A stretch of 64,000 bases of DNA from an uncultured Rubripirellula sp. (lineage in GTDB: Bacteria > Planctomycetota > Planctomycetia > Pirellulales > Pirellulaceae). The notes below the pieces were generated by a model, which ran no database searches, was not told the origin of the DNA, and saw only the letters and a list, made by a program, of their open reading frames with translations. The stretch covers positions 1 through 64,000 of the forward strand of contig CALIBL010000037.1 of assembly GCA_938045805.1 (NCBI GenBank). Reading direction: 5' to 3'. The position numbers and the translations under genes were made by a program. This document shows, one piece after another, positions 44,701-53,982 of this stretch (position 1 is its first letter; every line of letters begins with the position of its first letter).

Positions 44701-45279
44701 TGGAATGATCAAGCGATTCCTGCGAGTCGCCTCGGTTACCGAATCACGAACAAATTTGTTCGCCGTTACTTGGGGCGAGTGTTCGACAATCCATCAAAAG
44801 TGTTCACTGAAGATATTCTCAAACCTGAACTTCAGGACGCAGATTCCTTTGCGGACGGTATCCTTCACATCGCAGAGGCGCAACAACGAGTCGCGCAGCT
44901 TTACATGGAGGATGGAGGGTATGAACTCGCATGTCCGCCTCTCAAAGCGGTTCTTAGTCTGATGGCTCGGGGGCATTATGAAGGAATGAAAATTGATGAT
45001 CCTGAGTTGCGAAAACTCTTTACTCGTGATCACCTGATTGCCAGTGATTGGTATCGTGAGCGCCTTGAGGCAAAGCAGAGAGTGGATGTGTTGCACTGGA
45101 ATACGGTGGTCGAACATCTGAGGCAGTACAAGGCTAGAGTTGGTGATCATGAATTTGCTGATGAACTTGATTTGAACTCACGTCTCGAGTTCGCGGAGCA
45201 ACGGTACAAGGAAGTTCAGGATGCTGGATACCTCGAGTCCTTGCTCGGCACCGCGGGAGTTGAGCCTTTGGGGCGTTAA
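41791..45279 (+). CDS. Large PEPCK-like protein, probable PPi-type phosphoenolpyruvate carboxykinase
   Basis: This 1162-aa cytoplasmic protein has no signal or membrane segment. Two segments recall PEP carboxykinases. YYGYCKKEVKTQISYATN (Lys348-Lys349) resembles the EYAGEMKK substrate motif. TVSGGGKSEIS (495-505) resembles the PEPCK kinase-1a loop LSGTGKTTLS. Size and distant similarity fit the PPi-dependent PEPCKs of about 130 kDa described from Propionibacterium and Entamoeba. Those enzymes interconvert oxaloacetate plus pyrophosphate with PEP plus phosphate and CO2. This is family recall, not a search. The start is uncertain. TTG 41731 has a good AGAGGA but an odd N-terminus, and ATG 41821 has AGGAG directly abutting. 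I chose GTG 41791. It is a single-gene unit, divergent from the cytochrome gene. Confidence 0.65.
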   Translation: MGNLITGSQEMQRALSWDRDLSADRNEQKRLRSYIAFQMASAGLAPPSDESADQMAAFSAGILESLREKNHLLSEYRAPIDERIESYLNQHFSEVLGEEVLRLPSRSLTLDRHGMARALSLPIDGNEFKTDLVSSYRCLNGVLNNPKADRRTTAGTFHVAEGGLPIPADKRAVPAGVFVKLFQAAMSPPDELTQLPYTSASDQQAHTWVSLLLRPLVCPEIPGVSDAKSMEVRFYVPGSFVSNLDFVESIFGNAGDALIAANDAALDVKGWSGHTGCVILAPHLIHLTKKELGLPHWDDATERQRADSMCWKDPSERYNDGGAFKITCRDHYGVVVTLIADNYYGYCKKEVKTQISYATNLMGNSEEEHAGGALAFASYSLGEIFKVNSRLYHGRTFEEIAAAYSSFIEVKPEGYGVDRLHPSVIYIPDTASANLDERCVKWEKDGVEHRLTLSPSHVYVSPSGYKVRLEKHPAAPSWRLVGTAAEGVFCHKPCTVSGGGKSEISKSLRDYMLYGPVFVSDVEKDFQWLDEIFSRDYQDRWDAATDDKPDYQDRPSRSVLDPTRSLGSMIQLLTPQPNYSEEFNAWLKTIPEHVYALALIIKRFIGPGMESDWRELFGVDIVNGSPGHELKMGDRTLVGTYLRVGLDDARWRTFKLRQDFIAADKVQREDDISCSTVVPAGWINNVGSAVAESHSYKLVENCEYRLFQRPDDAVHRGLDKQTEWDLSRSGNFISNFEPIPSQTVKAIVEDAIEFDKFSGPMEKLLNEAADRDNEYVVSTADPRIVDGQPTKNPRYLQDRPDLVNERDSYVAMRGMQLCRRLAETDPVTVPVGAVLSGRRNNPPDPEAGFRSLAVYSPLHYQELPELLMDYVCSLTGKSPSTTGAGSEGALTKGPFNALLPAIDLNATVVSMVLTELGGFSTPAGHIGSRFEVGHDISLLIPEVWCRMSTEERDPERLMQDGMLEKVADYQWNDQAIPASRLGYRITNKFVRRYLGRVFDNPSKVFTEDILKPELQDADSFADGILHIAEAQQRVAQLYMEDGGYELACPPLKAVLSLMARGHYEGMKIDDPELRKLFTRDHLIASDWYRERLEAKQRVDVLHWNTVVEHLRQYKARVGDHEFADELDLNSRLEFAEQRYKEVQDAGYLESLLGTAGVEPLGR

Positions 45280-45502
45280 TTGATCGCGATCCGCACCACG
45301 GTTGCGATTGGCCGTTCCCAGTGGCGATCTTCTGCACCTAGTTTGGGGAAAAAGAGGCTGCCGGTCCGCTTGGCTCTTAGTTACCATACAGAGATCAGTG
45401 AAGTGAGCATCTTTCGCTGCCCCGCCTTCCTTGTTGATCCTGCCTTTTACTTTCCTGCCTCGGCGTTGCTGTGCAACTTTGAGCCGTTCTTTGTCTCCAT
45501 CT

Positions 45503-47977
45503 ATGAAACCGTTCTCTGCATCTTTGCTCGGTCGATTGGGTTGTCGTCAGCGGCAAATCACATTCCTGTCTGCGCCGATATTTTTATTTGCGGCGGGTCT
45601 CATGACGGAGATTCGAGCGCAGGTGGCAAATTCAGTTGCGGGTGAACAAGACGCTCGCCATCTCCACTTGTCCAAGCCAATAAAAAGCTTTTTGCGCAAT
45701 CACTGTACGGACTGTCATCAGGGCGAGACAGCTGAGGCAGGGTTTGATCTGGACGAAGTCGAACGACACAGCGATGGAGACCTCGCTTTCGCAAAGTGGG
45801 TTCGGGTTCACGATCGAGTTGCCGACCATGAGATGCCGCCTTCTGAATCCTCTTCTTTAAGTCAGGTGGAGCGTGATCATTTTCTCTCTGCCTTGGCGGA
45901 AGATTTGAAGCGGTATGAACGCAACCAGAGAAACAACGAGGGCCGAGTTCAATCACGGCGTTTGACCAACATCCAGCTCGAACGCACTTTGCATGACCTA
46001 TTGGCGATCGCAACCCCGCTGGCCAACCTAATGCCAGAGGAACAAAGGGTCGATGGCTTCACCGGTGTTTCTCAATCTCAGTCGATGTCACACTTTCTGC
46101 TCGAGTCGCATCTGAAAGTGGTTGATGCGGCTCTGACCGCTGCAATGGATCGATTGTTCGACCCCGTGGATCCACTTCAGAGATCGTACACCGCTCAACA
46201 GCTTGCTCGATCAAACCCCAAACAGCGTTGCCGTGATCCTGAGATGATCGATGACTTGGCTGTGGTGTGGTCAAGTGGATTGGTGTTCTATGGACGCATT
46301 ACTTCAACGACCGTTAGAGAGAGTGGTTGGTATCGCATCCGCTTCACCGCAACCTCAGTGAAGCAACCAAGCGGGGGTGGAGTCTGGTGTTCGGTGCGGA
46401 GCGGACAATGCAACAGCGGTGCTCCATTGATGGACTGGATCTCTTCCTTTGAAGCTACCGAGGAACCGGTTGAGCATGTTGTCGAGGCTTGGTTACCTGC
46501 TGGTCACATGATCGAGATTCGTCCTGCGGATTCGACCCTGCGGAAAGCTTCTTTTCGAGGCGGTCAGGTGGGAGCCGGAGAAGGCGAACCACAGAATGTT
46601 CCCGGTGTCGCTCTTCACTCAATGCATGTCGAAGCAATCTTTCCTGGTGGAAATCAGCTGGAGGTGCAACGGCGACTTTTTGGGGACATGAAAATTGATG
46701 TCAACACGCAGGGTGAAAGCGTCAAATACGCGGGTGATAAACCTTACAGAGATGCCAAAGCACAACTGATTCGCTTTGCGCGGCGAGCGTTCAGAGGGCC
46801 GGTTGAGGAACGCGATTTGGAACAGTACCTGGTGTGGCTACGGCAGGAGCTAGCCAGTGGGAAAGATCCAACTGCGGCATTACTTTCGACATATCGTGCA
46901 ATCCTTTGTTCATCTCGTTTTCTCTATCTGATTGAGGAACGCGGGTCACTTGATAGTGAAGCCGTCGCGAGCCGACTCAGTTATTTCCTGTGGGGTAGCA
47001 TGCCGGACGATGAGCTATTGAAGGCTGCTACGCAAAGTGATTTCTTGCAGCCGAGTCAATTAATTTCTCAGGTCGATCGCATGTTGCGTCATCCGCGGGG
47101 CGAGACTTTTATCAAGGACTTTGCTTCACAGTGGCTCGACCTGATGGACATCGACTTTACCGAGCCCGATCGAAAACTTTATCCCGATTTTGATATCGTT
47201 GTGCAGAACTCGATGCTGGCCGAAACGCATCAGTTCTTGCAGTGGTTGTTGGATCAAGATGCACCCGTTACCGAGCTGGTCGATGCTAAGCAGACTTTTT
47301 TAAATAGTCGCCTTGCGAACTATTACGGGATTGAAGGTGTGCAGGGTGATCAGATGGCGTTAGTTTCTTTGAGTGAGGAATCTCATCGCGGAGGGCTCTT
47401 GTCACATGGTTCCATTCTGAAGGTGACCGCCAACGGCACGAACACGTCGCCTGTGCTGCGAGGCGTTTGGGTTTCAGAACGTTTGCTCGGTGTGTCAGTG
47501 GCTCCGCCTCCGGAGAATGTTCCTGCTGTGGAACCTGACATCCGAGGCGCACGAACGATACGCGAACAATTATCTCTCCATTTGAATCATGTCGATTGTC
47601 GTGGTTGCCACGCGAAGATGGATCCACCCGGCTACGCTCTTGAGAATTTTGATGCTGCAGGAAGGTGGCAAGATAAGTACCGTGTGATTCAAAAAGGGCG
47701 ACCGAGAAGCGGCGCAACCATTGATGCGGGTGGTGTTTTTGTGGATGGTCGTGAATTTGATGGTTTCGATGACTTTCGTGCACAGCTCGCCGAGAAACCG
47801 TTACCCCTTGCACGCAATTTTGCCGAAAAGTTATTGGTGTACGGAACCGGCTCACTGCTTTCTTTTTCCGATCGTGATGAACTCGATCGAGTCATCGAGG
47901 CGGCAGAGAAAAAACATTATGGCATTCGTGCGATCTTGGACGAAGTGGTGACCAGTTCGCTTTTTTTGATGAAGTAG
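45503..47977 (+). CDS. Secreted DUF1592-family (PSCyt/PSD-type) c-type cytochrome protein
   Basis: This 824-aa planctomycete protein contains, in order, a signal or anchor segment (FLSAPIFLFAAGL), an N-terminal heme motif C68-T-D-C-H72, a DUF1587-like stretch (RRLTNIQLERTLHDLL), a carbohydrate-binding-like middle, and the DUF1595/1592 block (FARRAFRGPVEERDLEQYL, SRLSYFLWGSMPDDELL). It closes with DUF1588/1585 (HRGGLLSHGSILKVTANGTNTSPVLRGVWV and HVDCRGCHAKMDPPGYALENFDAAGRW). A second CxxCH is therefore present. I use ATG 45503 because it begins a plausible signal peptide; the open frame reaches back to 45431. The DUF1552 partner starts 3 bp after its stop. The molecular role of the pair is not established. 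Confidence 0.88.
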   Translation: MKPFSASLLGRLGCRQRQITFLSAPIFLFAAGLMTEIRAQVANSVAGEQDARHLHLSKPIKSFLRNHCTDCHQGETAEAGFDLDEVERHSDGDLAFAKWVRVHDRVADHEMPPSESSSLSQVERDHFLSALAEDLKRYERNQRNNEGRVQSRRLTNIQLERTLHDLLAIATPLANLMPEEQRVDGFTGVSQSQSMSHFLLESHLKVVDAALTAAMDRLFDPVDPLQRSYTAQQLARSNPKQRCRDPEMIDDLAVVWSSGLVFYGRITSTTVRESGWYRIRFTATSVKQPSGGGVWCSVRSGQCNSGAPLMDWISSFEATEEPVEHVVEAWLPAGHMIEIRPADSTLRKASFRGGQVGAGEGEPQNVPGVALHSMHVEAIFPGGNQLEVQRRLFGDMKIDVNTQGESVKYAGDKPYRDAKAQLIRFARRAFRGPVEERDLEQYLVWLRQELASGKDPTAALLSTYRAILCSSRFLYLIEERGSLDSEAVASRLSYFLWGSMPDDELLKAATQSDFLQPSQLISQVDRMLRHPRGETFIKDFASQWLDLMDIDFTEPDRKLYPDFDIVVQNSMLAETHQFLQWLLDQDAPVTELVDAKQTFLNSRLANYYGIEGVQGDQMALVSLSEESHRGGLLSHGSILKVTANGTNTSPVLRGVWVSERLLGVSVAPPPENVPAVEPDIRGARTIREQLSLHLNHVDCRGCHAKMDPPGYALENFDAAGRWQDKYRVIQKGRPRSGATIDAGGVFVDGREFDGFDDFRAQLAEKPLPLARNFAEKLLVYGTGSLLSFSDRDELDRVIEAAEKKHYGIRAILDEVVTSSLFLMK

Positions 47978-47980
47978 GCC

Positions 47981-49324
47981 ATGGCAACTAAGATGAAATC
48001 TCAATCGAACCATCTCGCTAACGGATCTAGCCTTCAATTCGGCCGAAGGATCGGTGGCAACTTCTTGGATCGTCGGAGTGTACTCCGCGGCGGTGGAATT
48101 GCCATGAGTTTGCCTTGGTTAACTGCGATGCAACCGGCGATGGGGTCGGAGGCACCCGCTTCGCCGCAGCGCTTTGTCGCCGTCACGCTTGGCCTCGGTT
48201 TGGTCGCCTCCAACCTCGTGCCAGAGCAAGCAGGTAAAGATTATGCCGCATCGAGATACCTCGAAAGTATGGACGACCTCAGGGATCGCTATACGGTGTT
48301 TTCAGGAGTCTCTCACCCGGGAGTCAAAGGTGGGCATCGAGCCGAAGCAAGTATTTTGACGGCCTCACCAATGGGTTCGTCAGGTCAAGCGAAAAATACG
48401 ATCTCACTCGATCAGTACCTCGCAAAATATCGTGGTGAACAGACTCGCTTTCCTTCCTTGGTGCTAAGTACAGGTGGATCCACGAGCCCTTGTTACACCG
48501 AAAATGGTGCAATGATTCCTCCGCTTGATCGGGCCTCGAGACTTTTCAGTTTACTCTTCGTGGACGATTCACCGAAGGTTCGCGATCAGCAAGAGAAGAG
48601 AGTCCGAGAGGGTCGCAGTATCATGGATTTGGTTGGTGCTGAGGCTAAGTCGCTGCAGCAAAAACTTGGCGCTGGGGATCGTGATCGATTGGATGCATTT
48701 TTTACCAGCGTTCGAGATCTCGAAAAACGAATGGCTGAAACCGAGAAATGGGCCAAGCTTCCTAAGCCCAGTGTTGGTCGTGATGCACCGGTCGACATCA
48801 CAAATCCTAGCGATCTGATTGGACGACAAAAGACCATGTGCCAGCTCATGAAGTTAGCACTTCAAACCGATAGTACTCGCTACATCACACTCCATCTTCC
48901 CGGAGCCGGCGGTGTGATCCCTATTCAGGGTGTGGATCAGGGGTACCACAATCTAAGTCATCATGGGATGGATGAGGCGAAGCTTGAGCAGCTTGCGCTG
49001 GTGGAGTCGGCACTTATTGGCGAGTGGGCCGATTTCCTCCGATCGCTTCGTGATCATTCTGATGCCAGTGGTGATTTACTCGGCAATACCTCCGTTTTGC
49101 TCACCAGCAACTTGGGTAATGCATCCAACCACGATAATCGCAATATGCCCGTGCTTTTTGCGGGTGGGCCATTTCAGCACGGCCAGCATCTGGCTTTCGA
49201 TCGAAATAATAATTATCCGCTGCCCAATCTTTTTGTGTCGGTCTTGCAGGCGAATGGCTTAGAGATCGATCGATTTGCAACCAGTACAGGTACGATGAAA
49301 GGGTTGGATTGGCGTTTAAGCTGA
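47981..49324 (+). CDS. DUF1552 secreted protein
   Basis: The 447-aa protein has a Tat-like leader ([20 protein letters not shown]) and DUF1552 family blocks such as [48 protein letters not shown] and [29 protein letters not shown]1552 and DUF1592 genes are regularly paired in planctomycetes, and this pair has only 3 bp between stop and start, so they are co-translated. The family is related to the sulfatase-superfamily-like DUF1501 group, but its reaction is unknown. Confidence 0.9.
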   Translation: MATKMKSQSNHLANGSSLQFGRRIGGNFLDRRSVLRGGGIAMSLPWLTAMQPAMGSEAPASPQRFVAVTLGLGLVASNLVPEQAGKDYAASRYLESMDDLRDRYTVFSGVSHPGVKGGHRAEASILTASPMGSSGQAKNTISLDQYLAKYRGEQTRFPSLVLSTGGSTSPCYTENGAMIPPLDRASRLFSLLFVDDSPKVRDQQEKRVREGRSIMDLVGAEAKSLQQKLGAGDRDRLDAFFTSVRDLEKRMAETEKWAKLPKPSVGRDAPVDITNPSDLIGRQKTMCQLMKLALQTDSTRYITLHLPGAGGVIPIQGVDQGYHNLSHHGMDEAKLEQLALVESALIGEWADFLRSLRDHSDASGDLLGNTSVLLTSNLGNASNHDNRNMPVLFAGGPFQHGQHLAFDRNNNYPLPNLFVSVLQANGLEIDRFATSTGTMKGLDWRLS

Positions 49325-49347
49325 TGCCAATCAATCTCATGCGAGGC

Positions 49348-49995
49348 CTATTCGTTAAGTTCTGGGACCGAAGATTCGTCTAATTTCATTCGTTGAATGA
49401 TTTTGCGGAGTCGGATTTGGAAATCACTTTTAAAGTTAGCGACCTGCTGTTCGCTAATGTTCAGAATCCCCGCGGCCTCTTGGTTGCTAGTTCCTTTGAC
49501 AAATAGCAGTTCGATTGCTTTGAGTTTTATCCACTGATCGGTGGTCTTCCAGTGCTCGATTTGATCCGTAATGGCAACTTGTAGTGCGGCTTCTTCTTTC
49601 TTTTTTAGCTCTGCGCTTCTTGCGATTGAACTCGCGACCCTATGAGGTCCAATCCATTGGTGTTCTAGCGAATCATCCTCTTGGATTCCTCGCATTTGAA
49701 ACTTCGGTCGTCTTCCTTCACGTCGAAGATGATCAGTGAGTTTGTAAGCACAGATCGAAAACAGGTAGCTCTCCAGCGACCGCTCTGAATCGTAATTTGC
49801 AAGGCTATTGAGGAAGCCTATGAATGCTTCTTGAACAATATCTTCGCTGGTCGATCGGTTATGAATCCTGCAATCAACGTAAGCGATGAGCCGACCCTCA
49901 AATTGTTCAATCAATTCCTTCCACGCTTGTTGATCACCCATTTTAATCTTCGCAATCAGTTCGTCATCGCGCGAGATCGGTTCACCTGAAGACAT
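49348..49995 (-). CDS. Sigma-70 family (ECF-type) RNA polymerase sigma factor
   Basis: The 215-aa protein has a sigma-2 region (IEQFEGRLIAYVDCRIHNRSTSEDIVQEAFIGFLNSLANYDSERSLESYLFSICAYKLTDHLRRE) and a C-terminal sigma-4 helix-turn-helix (IELLFVKGTSNQEAAGILNISEQQVANFKS). It should direct polymerase to a specific promoter set. No anti-sigma gene is adjacent. The divergent neighbour is the carbamoyltransferase, 291 bp away, and the convergent one is the DUF1552 gene. Planctomycetes hold many such factors, and the target is unknown. Confidence 0.9.
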   Translation of the reverse strand: MSSGEPISRDDELIAKIKMGDQQAWKELIEQFEGRLIAYVDCRIHNRSTSEDIVQEAFIGFLNSLANYDSERSLESYLFSICAYKLTDHLRREGRRPKFQMRGIQEDDSLEHQWIGPHRVASSIARSAELKKKEEAALQVAITDQIEHWKTTDQWIKLKAIELLFVKGTSNQEAAGILNISEQQVANFKSDFQIRLRKIIQRMKLDESSVPELNE

Positions 49996-50286
49996 GGGCT
50001 TGATTTTTAGGATCGGGAATGGGAAGACGTGGTCCAGTTGGGTAACAAAACTTGATTGACTTCAGATAAGTGAAATCCTTGTCTGCAAAATGAATCCTCG
50101 TACATGGCTCTGGATTCACTATACTGCTGCTGACAGCATGGGGGTGAAGAAGTTTCGGGAGCGTGAGTCCTTAAGTGTGGACGAAATGGTCCAGCCAGCC
50201 AATTGATTAATATGCGGTCATACCCGCCCGTTAAGTGTAGTTTTATCTAATTGATCGCGTTTCCCTCGGGGAATCTTAGAGTTTTT

Positions 50287-52506
50287 ATGACGGCAATACT
50301 CGGTATCTCGGCATTCTATCATGATTCCGCTGCAGCCCTTCTGGTGGACGGAGAGATCGTTGCTGCTGCGCAGGAGGAACGATTCACGCGTAAGAAAAAT
50401 GACGCGGCGTTTCCAAAATATGCGATTGATTATTGCTTGAAGCAGGCAGGACTACGGGCATCGGATCTTGATCATGTTGGGTTTTATGAAAAGCCTTTAC
50501 TGAAGTTTGACCGATTGTTGGAGACGTATTTAAGTTACGCCCCATCGGGTTTTCTATCATTTCGAAAGGCAATGCCTGAATGGGCTGGTCCAAAGTTGCA
50601 GCTTCGGCGCGAGATACGGCGCGGCTTAGGCAATCAGTATCAAGGTAGGATTTGTTTTTGCGAGCACCATCAATCTCACGCCGCTAGCGCATTCTATGCA
50701 TCGCCTTTTGAAGATGCCGCAATCCTGACTTTGGACGGCGTTGGGGAATGGGCAACCTCCACGATGGGAGTTGGGAAGGGCAAACAGATCAGCTTGATGA
50801 AGGAGATTCGCTTTCCGCATTCATTAGGGCTCTTGTACTCAGCACTCACTTACTTCACTGGTTTTCGCGTCAATTCGGATGAGTACAAATTGATGGGGCT
50901 CGCTCCCTATGGAGAACCTAGATATGCCAACCTGATACGAGAGAATTTGATCAAGATCTTTGATGATGGTTCCTATCAAATGAATCTTGAATACTTCGAT
51001 TATCCGCAGGGCCTGCGGATGACTTCGAGAAAGTTCAATCAGCTGTTCCGTGCGTCACCGAGGAAGCAAGGTGAGCCTGTGCGTGAATTAGATATGGACC
51101 TTGCTGCATCGATTCAGAAGGTTACTGAGGATATCGTGCTGCGAGCTTGCGAGCATCTGTATGAACTGAGCGGAGTTGAGAACCTTTGTCTTGCAGGTGG
51201 TGTCGCACTCAATTGTGTTTCCAATGGTAATGTCGTCAGGAAGGGGCCTTTTAAAAACGTTTGGGTGCAGCCTGCGGCGGGTGATGCTGGCGGGGCGCTT
51301 GGGGTTGCGCAGTTCATATGGCATCAGCTGATGGGGAATCCTCGGAGCGTTGCCAACCCTGACGGGCAGCGTGGTAGTCTTTTGGGGCCTTCAGTTTCAG
51401 ACGGGGATCTTCAGACGTCTCTGGACCAAGTTGGGGCTGAGTATCTGATTCATGACACCGAAGCAGAATTGGCTGAAGACTTGGCAAAACGTCTTGACGA
51501 GGGCGAATTAATTGGGATTGCGCGGGGTCGCATGGAATTCGGGCCTCGGGCGTTAGGTAATCGTAGTATTGTGGCTGACCCACGGCGGCGTGACACACAA
51601 CGCGATTTGAATCTGAAGACAAAATTCCGAGAGTCATTCCGACCCTTTGCTCCAATCGTTCTGCGAGAACATGTATCAGATTATTTTCAGTGGGACTCGG
51701 ACCAAGATAGTCCTTACATGTTGATGGTGACGGGGGTCAACGATTCGATTCGACAAACGGTTGATCCGACGCTACCCAAAGGGCTCGATCGAGTGAACGA
51801 TGTACGAAGTAGTTTGCCGGCCATCACGCATGTGGACTACTCCGCTCGACTGCAGACGGTGGATCAGTTGCGAAACCCCTTTCTATGGACACTCTTGGAT
51901 CAATTCAAGAAACGCACCGGTTGTTCAGTGCTGGTGAACACAAGTTTCAACGTCAAAGATGAGCCAATCGTCAATCACTGGGCCGACGCATTGGCCTGTT
52001 TTATGCAAACCAATCTTGATGTTTTAGTTCTTGAAAATTGTGTGCTCGAAAAATCCAGTCAGAAGGCTGTTGATCTAGAGGCGTTAGAGAGAATCAGGAA
52101 TCTTCCATTTAAGAATCAGCAAAACAAGGAGAAAAGACAGACGCTTCAGTTTGTTGGGTCGCTATGCTTGGCGTTGGGGTTGATGTCATGTTTGGTTTAC
52201 TATCGATTCCATGCTCCAGCCATTGCCGGTATCATCTTGGCTATGGCCATGGCGACAGCGGGGTTTGCTTGCTTGGGCGATTCGGTTCGAAGCGCAATAG
52301 AATCGGGGTTCAAGCATTTAACACTTCCGGTTCGGTTGGTGGTGACTCTGGTTTTGCTCGCGGTGGTTTATTATCTGGTAGTTACGCCCATTGGTGTTTT
52401 ATTACGCTGGACTGGACGAGATCTAAGGCGATCCGAGGAATCGAACCGGACTCAGTGGACACCGTGGATGGATCGGAACCTAGAGAGTTATTTTCAAACT
52501 TATTAA
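50287..52506 (+). CDS. NodU/CmcH-type carbamoyltransferase fused to SxtJ-like membrane tail
   Basis: The N-terminal 600 residues are an O-carbamoyltransferase. The family opening ILGISAFYHDSAAALLVDG, the EERFTRKKNDAAFP motif, the metal-site EHHQSHAASAFYASPF and the C-terminal GRMEFGPRALGNRSIVADPRR are all present. These enzymes move a carbamoyl group from carbamoyl phosphate to hydroxyls of sugars or natural products. The last 120 residues add about three hydrophobic helices ending in a conserved-looking WTPWMDRNLESYFQTY, which resembles SxtJ-type small membrane proteins normally encoded separately next to this enzyme. Total length is 739 aa against about 600 for the enzyme alone. I use ATG 50287, which gives the family N-terminus; the frame opens at 50251. 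The DUF5989 gene follows after 15 bp. Confidence 0.88.
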   Translation: MTAILGISAFYHDSAAALLVDGEIVAAAQEERFTRKKNDAAFPKYAIDYCLKQAGLRASDLDHVGFYEKPLLKFDRLLETYLSYAPSGFLSFRKAMPEWAGPKLQLRREIRRGLGNQYQGRICFCEHHQSHAASAFYASPFEDAAILTLDGVGEWATSTMGVGKGKQISLMKEIRFPHSLGLLYSALTYFTGFRVNSDEYKLMGLAPYGEPRYANLIRENLIKIFDDGSYQMNLEYFDYPQGLRMTSRKFNQLFRASPRKQGEPVRELDMDLAASIQKVTEDIVLRACEHLYELSGVENLCLAGGVALNCVSNGNVVRKGPFKNVWVQPAAGDAGGALGVAQFIWHQLMGNPRSVANPDGQRGSLLGPSVSDGDLQTSLDQVGAEYLIHDTEAELAEDLAKRLDEGELIGIARGRMEFGPRALGNRSIVADPRRRDTQRDLNLKTKFRESFRPFAPIVLREHVSDYFQWDSDQDSPYMLMVTGVNDSIRQTVDPTLPKGLDRVNDVRSSLPAITHVDYSARLQTVDQLRNPFLWTLLDQFKKRTGCSVLVNTSFNVKDEPIVNHWADALACFMQTNLDVLVLENCVLEKSSQKAVDLEALERIRNLPFKNQQNKEKRQTLQFVGSLCLALGLMSCLVYYRFHAPAIAGIILAMAMATAGFACLGDSVRSAIESGFKHLTLPVRLVVTLVLLAVVYYLVVTPIGVLLRWTGRDLRRSEESNRTQWTPWMDRNLESYFQTY

Positions 52507-52521
52507 TCAAGAGTTCACTCC

Positions 52522-52761
52522 ATGAATCAAGTCAATGGCTCCGATGAGCAGGATGTGGACGCGGGTTCGCACTCCTCTGGTAAGTCGTTTGATGAGCTTG
52601 CGGGTGATCACGATCCCGGTATCGTGACCGAGTTTGTTCAGTTCCTTCGGTACAACAAAAAGTGGTGGCTAACGCCTATTCTCATCGTGACGCTGTTGCT
52701 GATTGGTGCTGCGATTTTGCTTCCCTCCCCTGTGGCCCCTTTTATTTACACACTGTTTTAG
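52522..52761 (+). CDS. DUF5989 small membrane protein
   Basis: This 79-aa protein has a polar N-terminus, then FVQFLRYNKKWWLTPILIVTLLLIGAAILL and a terminal APFIYTLF. That matches the pattern of the DUF5989 family, which is found beside SxtJ and carbamoyltransferase genes. One membrane helix is predicted (about residues 53-70). It lies 15 bp after the fusion gene and 31 bp before the next membrane protein. It is probably part of the same membrane-associated carbamoylation unit; its biochemical role is unknown. Confidence 0.8.
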   Translation: MNQVNGSDEQDVDAGSHSSGKSFDELAGDHDPGIVTEFVQFLRYNKKWWLTPILIVTLLLIGAAILLPSPVAPFIYTLF

Positions 52762-52792
52762 TCATTCAGTTTGTTTGGATGAACCGAATACC

Positions 52793-53926
52793 ATGAGCAA
52801 GGAAGCAAAAATTACAGCTGATGGCGCTGACCCCGTGGCAACCGATCCCGAGCGAGGATTATTGGCGAGTTGTCGCGAGTGGGTTGATCTTCTGCCATGG
52901 ATCCGACTCTTTCGGGTCATGCGTTTACTTGGATCACCCGTTTTGGTTTCGTTCACGCTGCTTGTGCTGTTGATTTGGTATCACGGCGCTACCTGGATTT
53001 TGGAAGGCGAATTTCGGCGGCAAATCAGGTCGACGCAGACCGAGATTGGTTTGAAGGAGACGACACAAGTCTTCTCTCAAGTCGGTCGACTCGGGTACAA
53101 ACTGCATCCGAGTAGTATTGTGCAGTTCCCAGATCGACTCTCCTCGCTTCGATGGTCGGCTGCGAGTCTTTGGACGGTGCTGCTGTGGTTACCCCCAGGG
53201 TTGTTCTTAATGCGTCAGGGTTTGATGCTGACGGTGGGAAGAGAGTTGGAATCGTTGTTGGGGTGGTGGAAGATTGCGCTGCGTCGATCTTGGCCTGCGT
53301 TCTGTTCAGTAGTGGGTGTGTTAGTCGGGCCTTTGCTGATGGCTCTCTTGCTCTGGTTTCTTCACGCAATTTCTGGGTTGTTGCCAAACCATATGATCTT
53401 GCAGTTCCCCTTGGCATTAGCTGCCGCATTTTTTGCTGGGCTGGGAGGACTATTGCTTCTGTCGTCCTACTTCGCGATACCATTGAGTTTGGTATCGATC
53501 GTTGCTGAACCGCATCCGGATGCAATTGATGCAGTGAGTCGGGGTTATGAGTCGTGTTTTCGTCGGCCACTTAGGTTGATGTCTTATCTTGCCATCGTCA
53601 TTGTTTTATTGGTGATAGCGTTTTTAATTGCAACTGGAATCGCGTCGTGTGCGCGTGGTGTGTTGACATTGGGGGGCGGGACTCAACCGAATCAGTGGTC
53701 ATCACTCATGGGTGATGCATTGGTGTTTCTGAGTGTTTTGCCTACGGCATTTGTTACAACTCTAGCGTGGGGTCTGGTTGGTGGTGTTTATCTGCTTCTA
53801 AGAAGAGACACCTGTGAGCATGAAATTGAAGATATTTGGATGCCGGTTCATCGCGATTCCGTTGCTGTAGAAGAGTTGAGCGGTTTGGCTGACCTGAATA
53901 TTGTTGATAACAGTGAGTCGACTTGA
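52793..53926 (+). CDS. Polytopic membrane protein of unknown function
   Basis: This 377-aa protein has about six hydrophobic segments (VLVSFTLLVLLIWYHG, ASLWTVLLWLPPGLFL, VVGVLVGPLLMALLLWFLH, FPLALAAAFFAGLGGLLLLSSYFAIPLSLV, YLAIVIVLLVIAFLIATGI, and a last one near LVFLSVLPTAFVTTLAWGLVGGVYLL). I do not recognise the family. I start at ATG 52793, 31 bp after the DUF5989 stop; the frame open from 52703 overlaps that gene in a different frame. The stretch AEPHPDAIDAVSRGYESCFRRPLR between helices looks conserved. Position suggests it belongs to the carbamoyltransferase unit. Confidence 0.75.
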   Translation: MSKEAKITADGADPVATDPERGLLASCREWVDLLPWIRLFRVMRLLGSPVLVSFTLLVLLIWYHGATWILEGEFRRQIRSTQTEIGLKETTQVFSQVGRLGYKLHPSSIVQFPDRLSSLRWSAASLWTVLLWLPPGLFLMRQGLMLTVGRELESLLGWWKIALRRSWPAFCSVVGVLVGPLLMALLLWFLHAISGLLPNHMILQFPLALAAAFFAGLGGLLLLSSYFAIPLSLVSIVAEPHPDAIDAVSRGYESCFRRPLRLMSYLAIVIVLLVIAFLIATGIASCARGVLTLGGGTQPNQWSSLMGDALVFLSVLPTAFVTTLAWGLVGGVYLLLRRDTCEHEIEDIWMPVHRDSVAVEELSGLADLNIVDNSEST

Positions 53927-53982
53927 GTCTCAAGGGACAGTTTGGTTCGCGTAGGTGTTTGTTCTGAACGCAAGGCAGTTAG

